Shown: positions 14,988 to 25,556 of the stretch, in pieces
How positions within the stretch are numbered: position 1 is the stretch's first letter
Layout of the letters: the number at the start of each line of letters is the position of its first letter
Assembly (NCBI GenBank): GCA_022508705.1
Contig: JAFLUO010000003.1
Coordinates: forward strand, 1 to 34,450
Length of the DNA: 34,450 nucleotides
Reading direction: 5' to 3'
DNA from: Oscillospiraceae bacterium
GTDB taxonomy: Bacteria > Bacillota > Clostridia > Oscillospirales > Acutalibacteraceae
The notes under the pieces: generated by a model
Told to the model about the DNA's origin: nothing
The model's database searches: none
Seen by the model: only the letters and a program-made list of their open reading frames with translations
Position numbers and translations under genes: made by a program

Positions 14988-16025
14988 TTATTCAGCGTCG
15001 TCGTTCTTTTTTCTTGTAAGAATCAATGCTGCGCCTGCAACTGCTGCAACTGCTGCAACTGCAATGAATGATACATCGCCTGTGTTGGGGATAACTGTTG
15101 TTGTGTCACCGTCTCCGCCGCCGAAAATATCGCCTAAGCCGTCACCGTCTCCCCATTCAAAACCTGAACCTCCGTTACCATCGTCGCCTCCGCCACCGAA
15201 GAGAAGGTCGCCGATAGTGCCAAGGATGCCAAGGATTGTATCAAGGAAGCTGCCTGATGATGAATTGTCATTATCCCAAGGAAGAGTGAAGTCACCGAAA
15301 TCGGGGAACTGGAATCCGCCGTCGCCTTCACCGCCGAGACCTTCTAAGAATTCAAGAATCTGCTGAACAGTTTCATTGTCTTCTATCTCGCCTAACTCAA
15401 CAAGCTCAGATAAAGCCGCTGCGATGTCGGGAAGCTGGCTGATAACGATTTTACCGTTTGCAAGGTCTTCACCGATTTTTGCTGTGATTTCATCAATACC
15501 TGCGCCGTCGTTGAGCATTTGTGCAAGCTCCTGAGCATACTCTTCTGCTGAAACCTCAGGCTCTGCCTCGTCGCCGAAAAAGCTGCCGAGAGTGCCGAGA
15601 ATCTCATCAATAATACCTGACATATCGCCATCCTCGCCGTCACCGCCGAGACCGCCCATGAGGGTTGAACCTGCTATTGAAACAGCGTCGCCGATTTCAA
15701 CATAACCGTTTGAAACCATGTCAAAGATTTCACTGATAGCTGTTGCAGGATCAGCCGCGGCATTTGCAACAACATAAGCATAATATGCCTGCCATGCTTC
15801 ACTCCACTCCATCGTTGAGTTGTCATCTCTGATGTAGATACCCTGGTTTCTGATATCATTGTAGATGCCCATATGTAAGAGTGGATTGCTTACTGCATTG
15901 CTATAATCAGTTTCACTTCCTGCAATCTCAATAGGGCTCTTAACGCCTGCAAATTCAGCAAATGCCATAACTGACATTGACAATACCATTGCCAAAGCAA
16001 CGAGAACTGCAATTAACTTTTTCAT
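14988..16025 (-). CDS. Secreted acidic, Gly/Asp-rich protein with sortase-type (IPNTG) C-terminal anchor
   Basis: Signal peptide MKKLIAVLVALAMVLSMSVMAFA; C-terminus VIPNTGDVSFIAVAAVAAVAGAALILTRKKNDDAE (LPXTG-like motif, TM, positive tail). Confidence 0.8.
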   Translation of the reverse strand: MKKLIAVLVALAMVLSMSVMAFAEFAGVKSPIEIAGSETDYSNAVSNPLLHMGIYNDIRNQGIYIRDDNSTMEWSEAWQAYYAYVVANAAADPATAISEIFDMVSNGYVEIGDAVSIAGSTLMGGLGGDGEDGDMSGIIDEILGTLGSFFGDEAEPEVSAEEYAQELAQMLNDGAGIDEITAKIGEDLANGKIVISQLPDIAAALSELVELGEIEDNETVQQILEFLEGLGGEGDGGFQFPDFGDFTLPWDNDNSSSGSFLDTILGILGTIGDLLFGGGGDDGNGGSGFEWGDGDGLGDIFGGGDGDTTTVIPNTGDVSFIAVAAVAAVAGAALILTRKKNDDAE

Positions 16026-16231
16026 AATTACCATTTTCCTTTCGTTTTTTGAAAATTACTATTTAAGGTAATCCACCTTTAGTCTTCATCATTATACAAT
16101 ACAAAATTTACAATGTCAACACAATTTTTTAAAAAAGAAAATTCTTTTTTGAGGTTTTATTATTCGTCTTTCATAAACTTGTGTTTAACGGGCAAAATAC
16201 ATAAAACTAATATATTTATGGAGTGTAAAAA

Positions 16232-16417
16232 ATGTTCGGAAACAAATCAAAAAAAGAAAAAATGTTTGAGGCTCGGAGAAAAATGGAAAAGCTAAATCAA
16301 GAGCTTGGTAAAATGTGGAATGAGGATTACGATGAAATTCCCTCAGACGTTAACGGAAGCTATACGGGAACGCCGAAAGACGGCGGCGAACCTCAACAGG
16401 ATGCTGATGATTTATAA
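16232..16417 (+). CDS. Small hypothetical protein
   Basis: 61-aa ORF MFGNKSKKEKMFEARRKMEKLNQELGKMWNEDYDEIPSDVNGSY... with GGAGTG ribosome-binding site. Confidence 0.6.
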   Translation: MFGNKSKKEKMFEARRKMEKLNQELGKMWNEDYDEIPSDVNGSYTGTPKDGGEPQQDADDL

Positions 16418-16521
16418 ACGAAAAAATTTCTTTATATAATATTGTATATTTATTTTAAAAAAGTATTGATTTATTTATTATTGTATGGTAATATATGTAA
16501 TGTAAGAATATCCGTTATGTT

Positions 16522-16543
16522 GAGAGTGGGGCGACCCGCTCTC
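16522..16543 (+). ncRNA. rimP leader hairpin
   Basis: GAGAGTGGG GCGA CCCGCTCTC: 9-bp stem (one G-U) capped by a GCGA (GNRA) loop just upstream of rimP; resembles the described Firmicutes rimP-leader motif. Confidence 0.6.
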
Positions 16544-16565
16544 TTAAATTTATAGGAGTAAAATT

Positions 16566-17045
16566 ATGAAAAAGAATACTGCGGCAATCGTTTGGGACAT
16601 TGCAAAACCCATTGCCGATTCCTTAGGGCTTATCCTTTGGGATGTTAAATTTTTAAAGGAAGGCACAAAATGGTATTTGCGCATAACCATTGATAAAGAA
16701 GGCGGCGTTAATATTGACGACTGTGTTAATATGCACCACGCTATTGACGCACCTTTAGACGAGGCAGACCCTATTGAGCAAAGCTATAATTTGCAGGTGC
16801 AGTCCCCGGGAATTGAAAGAGAGCTTACACGGGATTTTCATTTTGAAGAATATTTAGGCGAAAATGTTTGGGTAAGGCTTATAAAGCCCTACGAGGGAGT
16901 TCGTGATTTTAAAGGCGTTTTGGTGGCTTACGACAATGACTCTGTAACCATTTCTCCGGATGATGAAACGGAGATAAATATAAAGAAAAAAGAGGCCTCA
17001 TTTATTAAGGCTGACGATTTTGGAGGTTTTGAAGAAAATGAATAA
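16566..17045 (+). CDS. rimP: Ribosome maturation factor RimP
   Basis: LILWDVKFLKEGTKWYLRITIDKEGGVNIDDCVNMHHAIDAPLDEADPI...LQVQSPGIERELT; followed by nusA. Confidence 0.96.
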   Translation: MKKNTAAIVWDIAKPIADSLGLILWDVKFLKEGTKWYLRITIDKEGGVNIDDCVNMHHAIDAPLDEADPIEQSYNLQVQSPGIERELTRDFHFEEYLGENVWVRLIKPYEGVRDFKGVLVAYDNDSVTISPDDETEINIKKKEASFIKADDFGGFEENE

Positions 17046-18111
17046 GGAATTTTTTGAAGCAGTTGCTTTAATGGAAAAGGAAAAAGGTATTTCCGCTGAT
17101 TACCTTTGTGAAAAAATTGCAGACGCAATAGTTAAAGCGGCAAGAAAAGATTATAACGGCGCTGACGTTGTATTTTGCGACATTGATGCAGAAAAGCAAA
17201 CTTTCAGAGTTTACGTTAAAAAGCCTATTGTTGCTGAGGAAGATTATGTTGACCCGTTTGCTGAGGCTTCTGTTGAAGAGGCAAAGCAATATTTGGAAAA
17301 TCCCCAGCCCGGCGAGTACTTAGAGTATGACCTTGATACAATGAAATTCGGCAGAATTGCGGCACAGACTGCAAAGCACGTTATCCGTCAGGGAATTAAA
17401 GAGGCTGAGCGCGGTCAGGTTATCCGTGAATTCCAGTCAAAGAGTCAGGATCTTGTTAACGCTAAGGTCAGCAGAATTGACCCGATCAACGGCAATATAA
17501 CCCTTGAAATCGGCAACGGCTCCGCCGTTTTGCCCCGTTCGGAGCAAATCCCCGGCGAAACCTTCACAGAGGGCGATTTAATAAAGGTTTACGTTGTTGA
17601 AGTTAAGGATACCGACCGCGGACCGAGAGTTATGCTTTCCCGCGGAAATGCAGGCTTTGTTAAAAGACTTTTCGAGCAGGAAGTTCCCGAAATATTTGAT
17701 GGCATCGTTACTGTAAACGCAATTTCGAGAGATGCGGGCAGCCGTACAAAAATGGCTGTAAGCTCAAAGGATGCAGATGTTGACCCAATAGGTGCTTGCA
17801 TTGGTCAAAGGGGCGCCCGTGTTAACAAAATTGTTGAAATTCTCGGCGGAGAGAAGATTGATATTGTTAAATACAGTGACGATCCTGCTGAATTTATTTC
17901 CGCTGCCCTGGCTCCTGCGGACGTTTTAAAGGTTGAAATTTTGGATGCAGAAACCGAAAACCCGAAAGCTAAAAAATCCTGCTCGGTTACCGTTCCCGAT
18001 AATCAGCTTTCCCTTGCTATCGGCAATAAGGGTCAAAACGCCCGTCTTGCCGCACAGCTTACGGGCTGGAACATTGACATTAAGCCCGAAAGCGGATTTT
18101 ACGAGGGTTAA
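17038..18111 (+). CDS. nusA: Transcription termination/antitermination protein NusA
   Basis: S1/KH architecture, DPIGACIGQRGARVNKIVEILGGEKIDIVKY, LAIGNKGQNARLAAQLTGWNIDI; ATG at 17038. Confidence 0.97.
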   Translation: MNKEFFEAVALMEKEKGISADYLCEKIADAIVKAARKDYNGADVVFCDIDAEKQTFRVYVKKPIVAEEDYVDPFAEASVEEAKQYLENPQPGEYLEYDLDTMKFGRIAAQTAKHVIRQGIKEAERGQVIREFQSKSQDLVNAKVSRIDPINGNITLEIGNGSAVLPRSEQIPGETFTEGDLIKVYVVEVKDTDRGPRVMLSRGNAGFVKRLFEQEVPEIFDGIVTVNAISRDAGSRTKMAVSSKDADVDPIGACIGQRGARVNKIVEILGGEKIDIVKYSDDPAEFISAALAPADVLKVEILDAETENPKAKKSCSVTVPDNQLSLAIGNKGQNARLAAQLTGWNIDIKPESGFYEG

Positions 18112-18138
18112 TTTTACAAGGGTTAATTTACAATCGGA

Positions 18139-18417
18139 GTGAGTAATTTGAAACCGAAAAAAATTCCTTTAAGAAAATGCAACGGCTGCGGCGAACAAAA
18201 AGACAAAAGAGAGCTTGTTCGCATAGTTAAAAACTCAAACGGTGAAATAAACCTTGACGTTACGGGCAAAATGCCCGGAAGAGGCGCTTACATTTGCCCC
18301 TGCATAGAATGTCTTCAAAAGGCACGGAAAGCAAAACGCATTGAAAAGGCTTTTGAATGCCCCGTTCCGTCAGAGGTTTATGACAAATTAGAGGAGCAGC
18401 TTAAAAACAATGGCTGA
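18139..18417 (+). CDS. ylxR: YlxR family RNA-binding protein
   Basis: KKIPLRKCNGCGEQKDKRELVRIVKN...GRGAYICPCIECLQKARK; TTG at 18148 is an alternative start. Confidence 0.92.
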   Translation: MSNLKPKKIPLRKCNGCGEQKDKRELVRIVKNSNGEINLDVTGKMPGRGAYICPCIECLQKARKAKRIEKAFECPVPSEVYDKLEEQLKNNG

Positions 18418-18730
18418 AAATAAATTAAAAGGTCACTTAGGACTATGCCGAAGGGCAGGCAAAATGTCTTTAGGTCACGACGCGGCAGTCACACAGATAA
18501 AAAAACGAAAAGCATTTTTGGCAGTTTGCTGTAAGGATTCGTCAGAAAGACTTATTGCGGAAATCCGTGACGAGTGTAATTTTAACGGCAGGAACATAAA
18601 ATTTATTACGGCAGATATTACATCGGAAGAAATATATTTTTATATCGGAGTAAAATCAAAGGTTTTCACCGTTGATGACAAAGGATTTGCCGATATGCTT
18701 ATAAGCGATTTAACGGGAGGTATTGAATAA
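18410..18730 (+). CDS. ylxQ: L7Ae family ribosomal protein YlxQ
   Basis: [36 protein letters not shown]; conserved position between ylxR and infB. Confidence 0.88.
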   Translation: MAENKLKGHLGLCRRAGKMSLGHDAAVTQIKKRKAFLAVCCKDSSERLIAEIRDECNFNGRNIKFITADITSEEIYFYIGVKSKVFTVDDKGFADMLISDLTGGIE

Positions 18731-21144
18731 TGGCTATTGCAACAAAGAAATTCAAGGTTAGCGACTTAGCAAAAAACTTTGAATTACAAAGCAAAGAGAT
18801 AATTGAAACTCTGGCAAAATTTACTGAGGGCGAAAAGAAAGCCTCAACTGCGGTTGAGGAGAAAGACCTTGACGTTCTTTTTGACCTTATTACACAAAAC
18901 CACAATGTGGGCAGTTTTGACGCATATTTTGCTTCTGCCGCTGAAGAAAAGCCGAAAAAGGAATTAAAATCGCAGAAGGAAAATACAAATAATAAACAGG
19001 AAAAGACCGGCACGCAAAAGCCGCAAAACGGCAAGACTGAAAAGGCAGATAAGTCACAAAAGAGTGCTAATAACAACAAACCTGCTCCTGCTAATAACAA
19101 GCCCTTTGAAAAGAAAGAGAAAAAGGAAAAGCAGAAAGACGACCGCCCAATGCAGTCAAGAACAAAGGGTGAAATCAGGCGAATTGACACTCGCGCTAAC
19201 TCCTTCGACGCAGAAAAATACAACGAAAAGTATGAAAATATTGCTCCTGCAAGCTCAAGCAATTCAGATAATCTTGTTAAAAAGCAGAAGCTTAAACAGA
19301 AATCTCAGCAGTATCGCCGTCAGGGTACACACGGCGGAAAGAGAGAGACTGAGGCGGAAAGATTAAAGAGAATAGCCGCTGAGCGTGCTAAAAAGCCCCC
19401 CGTTATTACGGTCGGTGATGAAATCACCGTCGGCGAATTGGCTTCCCGTCTTAAAATGACTGCCGCTGAGGTTATCAAAAAGCTCTTTGCCCTCGGTCAA
19501 ATGTCCGCCATTAACGACGTTATTGACTATGACACCGCTGAAATCGTTGCAACTGAGTTGGGCGCAAAGGTTAACCGTGAGGTTGTGGTAACCATTGAAG
19601 AGCGAATTATCGACGATTCTGAGGATAACGCAGAAGATCTTGTAGCCCGTGACCCCGTTGTTTGCGTTATGGGTCACGTTGACCACGGTAAAACTTCAAT
19701 TCTTGACGCTATAAGAAATTCTGCTGTTACCGAAACGGAAGCAGGCGGTATTACACAGCACATAGGTGCTTACAGAGTTGATCTTAACGGTCAGAAGATA
19801 ACATTCCTTGACACACCGGGTCACGAAGCGTTCACCTCTATGCGCGCCCGCGGTGCCATGGCAACGGACATTGCAGTTTTGGTTGTTGCCGCTGACGACG
19901 GTATTATGCCCCAGACTGTTGAGGCTATTAACCACGCAAAAGCCGCTGAGGTTTCAATTATTGTTGCTATCAACAAAATGGATAAACCCGGCGCTTCTGT
20001 TGATAAAATTATGCAGCAGTTAACGGAATACGAGCTCGTACCCGAGGAATGGGGCGGCGATATTATCTGCGTTCCCGTTTCGGCAAAAACACATATGAAT
20101 ATCGACAAGCTTCTTGAAAATATTCTTCTTGTGGCTGAAATGAGGGAGCTTAAAGCAAACCCGAACAGAGCCGCAAAGGGTATTGTTATTGAAGCCCGTC
20201 TTGACAAGGGCAGAGGTCCCGTTGCAACGCTTCTTGTTCAGAACGGTACCCTCAATTCGGGTGACACCATAGTTGCAGGCTCAGCCGTGGGCAGAGTTCG
20301 TGTTATGGTTGACGATAAGAGAAGAAAGATGAACAATGCCGGTCCTTCCGTTCCCGTTGAGATTATGGGACTTGACGAAGTGCCCCAGGCAGGCGACGTT
20401 TTCGACGCAGTTTCAGATGAAAAGCTTGCCCGCGCTCTTGTTGAACAGAGACGTCAGAAAGCTAAAGAAGAACAGTTCAATCAATACCAGAAGGTTACTC
20501 TTGATAACCTCTTCTCCACCATTAAAGCAGGTGAAATCAAAACTCTTAACATTATTGTTAAGGCTGACGTTCAGGGTTCTGTTGAGGCAGTTCGTCAAAG
20601 TCTTGAAAAGCTTACCAACGAAGAGGTTGCCGTTAAGGTTATCCACGGCGGCGTTGGTGCAGTTAACGAGTCCGACGTTATGCTTGCAAACGCTTCAAAC
20701 GCTATCATCGTTGGATTTAACGTGCGCCCCGACCCCATTGCAACGGAAATTGCAGAGCGTGACGGCGTTGATATGAGAATGTACCGCATTATTTACGACT
20801 GCATTGAAGAGATTGAAGATGCTATTAAGGGCATGCTCGCTCCCAAGTTCCGTGATGTTGAATTGGGCCGTGTTGAAGTCAGAAACGTGTTCAAGCTCTC
20901 TTCCGCAGGAACTATTGCAGGCAGCTACGTTCTTTCAGGTAAGGTTACGAGAAACGCACGAATTCGCGTTGTTCGTGACGGTATCGTTATCATTGACGAT
21001 GCTATTTCATCCCTCAAGCGTTTCAAGGATGACGTTAAAGAGGTAGCTTCGGGCTATGAATGCGGTATAGGCCTTGAAAAATTCAACGACATTAAAGAGG
21101 GCGACATTCTTGAAGCCTTCATTACAGAAGAGTATAAGGATTGA
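18730..21144 (+). CDS. infB: Translation initiation factor IF-2
   Basis: [62 protein letters not shown]. Confidence 0.98.
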   Translation: MAIATKKFKVSDLAKNFELQSKEIIETLAKFTEGEKKASTAVEEKDLDVLFDLITQNHNVGSFDAYFASAAEEKPKKELKSQKENTNNKQEKTGTQKPQNGKTEKADKSQKSANNNKPAPANNKPFEKKEKKEKQKDDRPMQSRTKGEIRRIDTRANSFDAEKYNEKYENIAPASSSNSDNLVKKQKLKQKSQQYRRQGTHGGKRETEAERLKRIAAERAKKPPVITVGDEITVGELASRLKMTAAEVIKKLFALGQMSAINDVIDYDTAEIVATELGAKVNREVVVTIEERIIDDSEDNAEDLVARDPVVCVMGHVDHGKTSILDAIRNSAVTETEAGGITQHIGAYRVDLNGQKITFLDTPGHEAFTSMRARGAMATDIAVLVVAADDGIMPQTVEAINHAKAAEVSIIVAINKMDKPGASVDKIMQQLTEYELVPEEWGGDIICVPVSAKTHMNIDKLLENILLVAEMRELKANPNRAAKGIVIEARLDKGRGPVATLLVQNGTLNSGDTIVAGSAVGRVRVMVDDKRRKMNNAGPSVPVEIMGLDEVPQAGDVFDAVSDEKLARALVEQRRQKAKEEQFNQYQKVTLDNLFSTIKAGEIKTLNIIVKADVQGSVEAVRQSLEKLTNEEVAVKVIHGGVGAVNESDVMLANASNAIIVGFNVRPDPIATEIAERDGVDMRMYRIIYDCIEEIEDAIKGMLAPKFRDVELGRVEVRNVFKLSSAGTIAGSYVLSGKVTRNARIRVVRDGIVIIDDAISSLKRFKDDVKEVASGYECGIGLEKFNDIKEGDILEAFITEEYKD

Positions 21145-21148
21145 TAGT

Positions 21149-21511
21149 ATGGGTTACAGAACAAGCCGAGTTGCTGAGGACATTAAGCGTGAAATCGTGG
21201 CTGTTATCCGTGAACTTAAAGACCCGAGGGTTAAGGATAAAATTTTAACCGTTGTCCGTGTGGATGTAAGTTCTGATTTATCTTACGCTAAAGTTTACAT
21301 CAGCTCCATAAACGGAATTGAAGATGCAAAAGAGGCCGTAAAAGGGCTTAAAAGCGCCTGCGGACTCATAAGGCACGAAATCGGCACAAGGCTACGGCTT
21401 CGCAAAACGCCTGAGCTTTCATTCGTTGCCGATAATTCCGTTGAACACGGTATGGAAATTTTCCGCAAAATAGAGAGTATTGAGGATAAAAACAATGAGA
21501 GTGACTCTTAA
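21149..21511 (+). CDS. rbfA: Ribosome-binding factor A
   Basis: MGYRTSRVAEDIKREIVAVIRELKDPRV...LSYAKVYISSI...RLRKTPELSFVADNSVEHG; start at 21149. Confidence 0.95.
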   Translation: MGYRTSRVAEDIKREIVAVIRELKDPRVKDKILTVVRVDVSSDLSYAKVYISSINGIEDAKEAVKGLKSACGLIRHEIGTRLRLRKTPELSFVADNSVEHGMEIFRKIESIEDKNNESDS

Positions 21512-22442
21512 AGACTGTGCTGATATTTTAAAAAATCACCAAAGCTTTCTTATATTAACCCACGCAAGCCCCGACGGGGACACCTTGGGCAGTGCATTTG
21601 CGCTAAAGCGGGCTTTACAGAAAATCGGCAAACCGTCAAAAGTAATTTGCAATGATGAAATTCCGCAGAAATATTCATTTTTGTGGAACGGTATAGACAA
21701 TGACGATATAGATTTTGAGGCGGTAATTTCCGTTGACGTTGCAGACCGCAAGCTTTTGGGTGAGAATGTAAACAACGAATACGGCGACAAAATCGTACTG
21801 GCTATTGACCATCATCTCTCTCACAGAGATTTTGCAGAAAACACATATTTGTGTGACAAAGCGTCAAATGCAGAGAATATTTACAATCTGTTATGCGAAA
21901 TGAATATCCCGATAGATGCAGGAATTGCCACCTGCATTTACTGCGGCATGGCGACGGACACAGGGTGCTTCCTTTTTTCCAGCACCACGCCCGAAACTCA
22001 CAAAATCGCCGCTGTTCTTATGGAAAAAGGCGCTGATTTTGTACTTGTAAACAGAAAGATGTTTGAAACAAAAACCGCATCATATTTAAAGTTAGAGCAA
22101 ATGGCGCTGAGCACCATTGAGCTTCATTTCGGCGGAAAATGCGCCGTTATGCAGATAACTCAGGATATGTTCAAGGAAAGCAAATCCAATGACGGCGAGT
22201 GTGACGGAATAGCTTCTCTTCCCCGTAAAATTGAAGGTGTGCTTATCGGAATTACCATTCGTGAAAAGGAAAACGGTAAATTTAAAGTTTCAATCAGAAC
22301 GGTAGAGCCTTATAATGCATCGGAAATTTGTGCTAATTTCGGCGGCGGCGGCCACAACCGTGCGGCAGGCTGTGAATTTGAATGCTCTCTTGAAGAAGCA
22401 AAGAGTCAACTCCTTAAATTCATCGGGGAAAAGGTTATATGA
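21495..22442 (+). CDS. nrnA: DHH family phosphoesterase (NrnA-like oligoribonuclease/pAp phosphatase)
   Basis: LTHASPDGDTLGSAFALKRAL, VISVDVADR, AIDHHLSH, NFGGGGHNRAAGCEF. Confidence 0.9.
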   Translation: MRVTLKDCADILKNHQSFLILTHASPDGDTLGSAFALKRALQKIGKPSKVICNDEIPQKYSFLWNGIDNDDIDFEAVISVDVADRKLLGENVNNEYGDKIVLAIDHHLSHRDFAENTYLCDKASNAENIYNLLCEMNIPIDAGIATCIYCGMATDTGCFLFSSTTPETHKIAAVLMEKGADFVLVNRKMFETKTASYLKLEQMALSTIELHFGGKCAVMQITQDMFKESKSNDGECDGIASLPRKIEGVLIGITIREKENGKFKVSIRTVEPYNASEICANFGGGGHNRAAGCEFECSLEEAKSQLLKFIGEKVI

Positions 22443-23332
22443 CGGGAATAATTTGTTTAAATAAGCCCCAAAATATTTCGTCTTTTCTTGCGGTCAAAAA
22501 GGCTTCACGGCTTTTGGGTGTCAAAAAAGCAGGGCATACTGGCACCCTTGACCCAATGGCAACGGGAGTTCTCGTAATTATGCTTGGGGGCGGCACCCGT
22601 TTTATTGATTTTCTCCCCGAAAGCGACAAAAGCTACACCGCGCGCGTGCTTCTTGGCACAACAACAGACACATTAGACATTACGGGTAATGTTTTAGAAG
22701 AAAAAAGAGTAAACGTTACCGAAGACCAAATAAAATCAGTATGCGAAACATTTTTAGGCGAAAGTATGCAAATTCCGCCAATGTTCTCTGCTATTCAAAA
22801 AGACGGGGTTCGTCTGTACGATTTAGCCCGAAAGGGCATTGAAATTGAGCGCACGCCCCGAAAAATCAATATCAAAGAAATAAAAGCATACGATTTTGAC
22901 GGAAAGTCCTTTTCTCTTGACGTCACCTGCTCGGCAGGTACATACATTCGCTCATTAGCATCTGATATAGGCGAAGCTCTTGGTACGGGCGCATGCCTTA
23001 CCTCCCTTTGCAGAACAATGGCAAACGGATTTTCAATTGACTGCGCTTTAACTCTTGAAGAAATTGAAGATCATAAAAATAACGGCGATATTGAAAAATA
23101 CATTATTCCCGTAGAAAAGGCTCTTTCTTTTTATGAATCCATTGCCGTTTCCTCTGCTCAAAGCGTTCGTTTTCGCAACGGCGGAGAGCTTGATATTCGC
23201 CGAATACACAATAATTTTGAAAATACGCTTTACCGTGTTTTTTCCCCTGAGAATATATTCTTAGGTCTTGGAGAGGCGGACACGGAAAAAGGAATTTTAA
23301 AGCCGAAGAGGGTGTTTGTTTCAAGTGAATGA
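22439..23332 (+). CDS. truB: tRNA pseudouridine(55) synthase TruB
   Basis: GIICLNKPQNISSFLAVKKA...KKAGHTGTLDPMATGVLVI...PPMFSAIQKDGVRLYDLARKGIEIER. Confidence 0.97.
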   Translation: MTGIICLNKPQNISSFLAVKKASRLLGVKKAGHTGTLDPMATGVLVIMLGGGTRFIDFLPESDKSYTARVLLGTTTDTLDITGNVLEEKRVNVTEDQIKSVCETFLGESMQIPPMFSAIQKDGVRLYDLARKGIEIERTPRKINIKEIKAYDFDGKSFSLDVTCSAGTYIRSLASDIGEALGTGACLTSLCRTMANGFSIDCALTLEEIEDHKNNGDIEKYIIPVEKALSFYESIAVSSAQSVRFRNGGELDIRRIHNNFENTLYRVFSPENIFLGLGEADTEKGILKPKRVFVSSE

Positions 23333-24203
23333 TTTAGCATTGGCTCTCGGCACATTTGACGGTGTTCACAAAGGGCATTTGAATGTGCTATTTGAAACAA
23401 AAAAGCTTGAAAATGAAGGGCTTACCCCCGCAGTTCTCGTTTTTGACCGTCATCCGCAAGAGGTTTTATCAGAAAAAAAGCATTTTTTGCTGTTGTCCCC
23501 GTCAGAAAAGGACAGAATTTTTAAAGAAAACGGCATTTTGCCCGTAAACGTATGCTTTGAAGAAATAAAAGACCTATCCCCCGAAGAATTTGTTTTATTT
23601 ACAAAAAATCTTGGGGCAAAGGCACTAATTTGCGGTGAGAATTTTCGTTTCGGTAAAAATTCCTCGGGAAATACCGAAATACTATGGAAGTTATGCGAAA
23701 AACATGGTATAATATTCCGTACCGCAAAAAGTGAATACTTTGAAGGTAGTCTTATAAGTTCTTCAAGAATCCGTGAGCTTATAAGAAACGGTGAAATCGA
23801 AAAGGCAAACGAAATGCTGGGAAGAAATTTTTCTTACGATTTTCCCGTAAGTCACGGCAAGGGCAACGGTGCTGCTTGGGGTTTCCCAACGGCTAATCAG
23901 AAAATTCCCGATGATTTTATCCGTCCGAGATTTGGCGTTTATGCTTCAAAGGCATTGATTGACGGCAAAATTTATCCTGCTGTCACCAATTTCGGAGTAA
24001 AACCTACCGTTACTAACTCGGGTGAAGCAGTAAGCGAAACCTTTGTACTAAAGTTTGACGGTGATTTATACGGAAAAGAACTTCGGGTTGAGCTTATAAA
24101 ATTCTTGCGTGACGAACAGAGATTTGAGAGCGTTGATGCTCTTATTTCACAAGTAAAACAAGACAGTAAGAAAGCGGTCGGGATTTTCGACTGTTCAAAA
24201 TAA
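23325..24203 (+). CDS. ribF: Bifunctional riboflavin kinase / FAD synthetase RibF
   Basis: LALGTFDGVHKGHLNVLFETK, FDRHPQEVL, GENFRFGKNSSG, SSSRIRELIRNGEIEKANEMLGRNFSYDFPVSHGKGNGAAWGFPTANQ; GTG at 23325 (track start 23316 is a TTG). Confidence 0.95.
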   Translation: MNDLALALGTFDGVHKGHLNVLFETKKLENEGLTPAVLVFDRHPQEVLSEKKHFLLLSPSEKDRIFKENGILPVNVCFEEIKDLSPEEFVLFTKNLGAKALICGENFRFGKNSSGNTEILWKLCEKHGIIFRTAKSEYFEGSLISSSRIRELIRNGEIEKANEMLGRNFSYDFPVSHGKGNGAAWGFPTANQKIPDDFIRPRFGVYASKALIDGKIYPAVTNFGVKPTVTNSGEAVSETFVLKFDGDLYGKELRVELIKFLRDEQRFESVDALISQVKQDSKKAVGIFDCSK

Positions 24204-24241
24204 ACATAAATAAATTTTATCAACGAAAGGATTGATTTAAA

Positions 24242-25450
24242 ATGTTGGCATTAGAAAAAGCGTTTTGCAGAGTTTATCAAAAGGTCTTTTTTGTATTCCA
24301 ATGCTTCCTTGACTGGTCAGAGCCTCAGCTCCTTACAGGCCCCGGCGCTGTAAAAAAGCTCCCTGCCCTTATTAAAGAAAAGGGACTTTCAAAGGTGCTT
24401 GTTGTTACTGACAAAGGTCTTACAGGACTTGGTCTTCCTAACGGACTTTACGAGGAACTCACAAACGCAGGCATTGGTTATGTAGTTTACGACGGCGTTC
24501 AGCCCAACCCCTCAATCGACAACATTGAGGAAGCAAGAGCAATGTATGTTGACAACGGTTGTCAGGGTATTATTGCATTCGGCGGCGGTTCTCCCATGGA
24601 CTGCGCAAAGCTTGCAGGCGCAAGGGTTGTAAAACCCAATCAGCCGGTTGTTAAAATGCGCGGCGTAATGAAGATAATGAAAAAAATCCCGCCGTTCTTC
24701 GCTGTTCCTACAACGGCTGGCACAGGCTCTGAAACCACCCTTGCGGCAGTTGTTTCTAACCCCAAAACTCATGAAAAGAACGCTTGTAACGACCCCGTTC
24801 TTCGTCCGAAATATGCAGTTCTTGACCCTGAGCTTACCGTAGGGCTTCCGCCTCACATTACGTCAACCACGGGTATGGATGCTCTGACCCACGCAGTTGA
24901 GGCTTACATCGGCAAGAGCAATGTTGCCGCCACGAGAAATTATGCTGAAAAGGCAACTGCGCTTATTTTCTCAAACCTTGAAACTGCTTACAACGACGGC
25001 AAAAACATTGAAGCTCGAAACAATATGCTTTTAGCCTCTTACTATGCAGGTATGGCATTCACCCGCGCTTATGTAGGTTACGTTCACGCTGTTGCACATA
25101 ATCTTGGCGGTCAGTACGGAATCCCCCACGGTCTTGCAAATGCAGTTATTCTTCCCGTTGTTCTTGAAAAATTTGGCAGCGCAATTTATCCGCAGCTTGC
25201 AAAACTTGCCGATATAGTAGGCATTGTAGGTCAGACTGAGGAAGAAAAAGCAAAGATGTTTATTGCTGAAATTTACGCTATGAACGAGCGAATGAACATT
25301 CCGAAGGGCTTTACACAGATTAAGGAAGAGGATATTCCGATTATTGTTGAGCGTGCGCTTAAAGAGGGCAATCCCCTTTACCCCGTTCCCGTAATTTGGG
25401 ATAAAGAAGAAATGACAGAGCTTGTAAAGTCACTTATGATTGCTGAATAA
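24242..25450 (+). CDS. Iron-containing alcohol dehydrogenase
   Basis: GGGSPMDCAKLAGA, PTTAGTGSETTLAAV, MDALTHAVEAYIG, HAVAHNLGGQYGIPHGLANAVILP. Confidence 0.95.
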   Translation: MLALEKAFCRVYQKVFFVFQCFLDWSEPQLLTGPGAVKKLPALIKEKGLSKVLVVTDKGLTGLGLPNGLYEELTNAGIGYVVYDGVQPNPSIDNIEEARAMYVDNGCQGIIAFGGGSPMDCAKLAGARVVKPNQPVVKMRGVMKIMKKIPPFFAVPTTAGTGSETTLAAVVSNPKTHEKNACNDPVLRPKYAVLDPELTVGLPPHITSTTGMDALTHAVEAYIGKSNVAATRNYAEKATALIFSNLETAYNDGKNIEARNNMLLASYYAGMAFTRAYVGYVHAVAHNLGGQYGIPHGLANAVILPVVLEKFGSAIYPQLAKLADIVGIVGQTEEEKAKMFIAEIYAMNERMNIPKGFTQIKEEDIPIIVERALKEGNPLYPVPVIWDKEEMTELVKSLMIAE

Positions 25451-25470
25451 TTATCAATCATAACATATAA

Positions 25471-25503
25471 AAAACCGCTTACAGTGATGTAGGCGGTTTT
25501 TTT
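25471..25503 (+). terminator. Terminator after the alcohol dehydrogenase gene
   Basis: AACCGCTTAC AGTGAT GTAGGCGGTT TTTTT. Confidence 0.75.
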
Positions 25504-25556
25504 ATAATAAATTTTAAAGACAAAATCACACTAATCAATTATTCATAAAAAACAAT

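Noticed and set aside
16130-16151. AAAAAAGAA/TTCTTTTTT hairpin upstream of the cell-wall protein gene
   Set aside because: Low-complexity A/T inverted repeat; could arise by chance and shows no additional support.
18699-19262. 187-aa minus-strand ORF (Phe/Ser/Leu-rich)
   Set aside because: Fully antisense to the Lys/Glu-rich N-terminus of infB; composition is that of a shadow frame.
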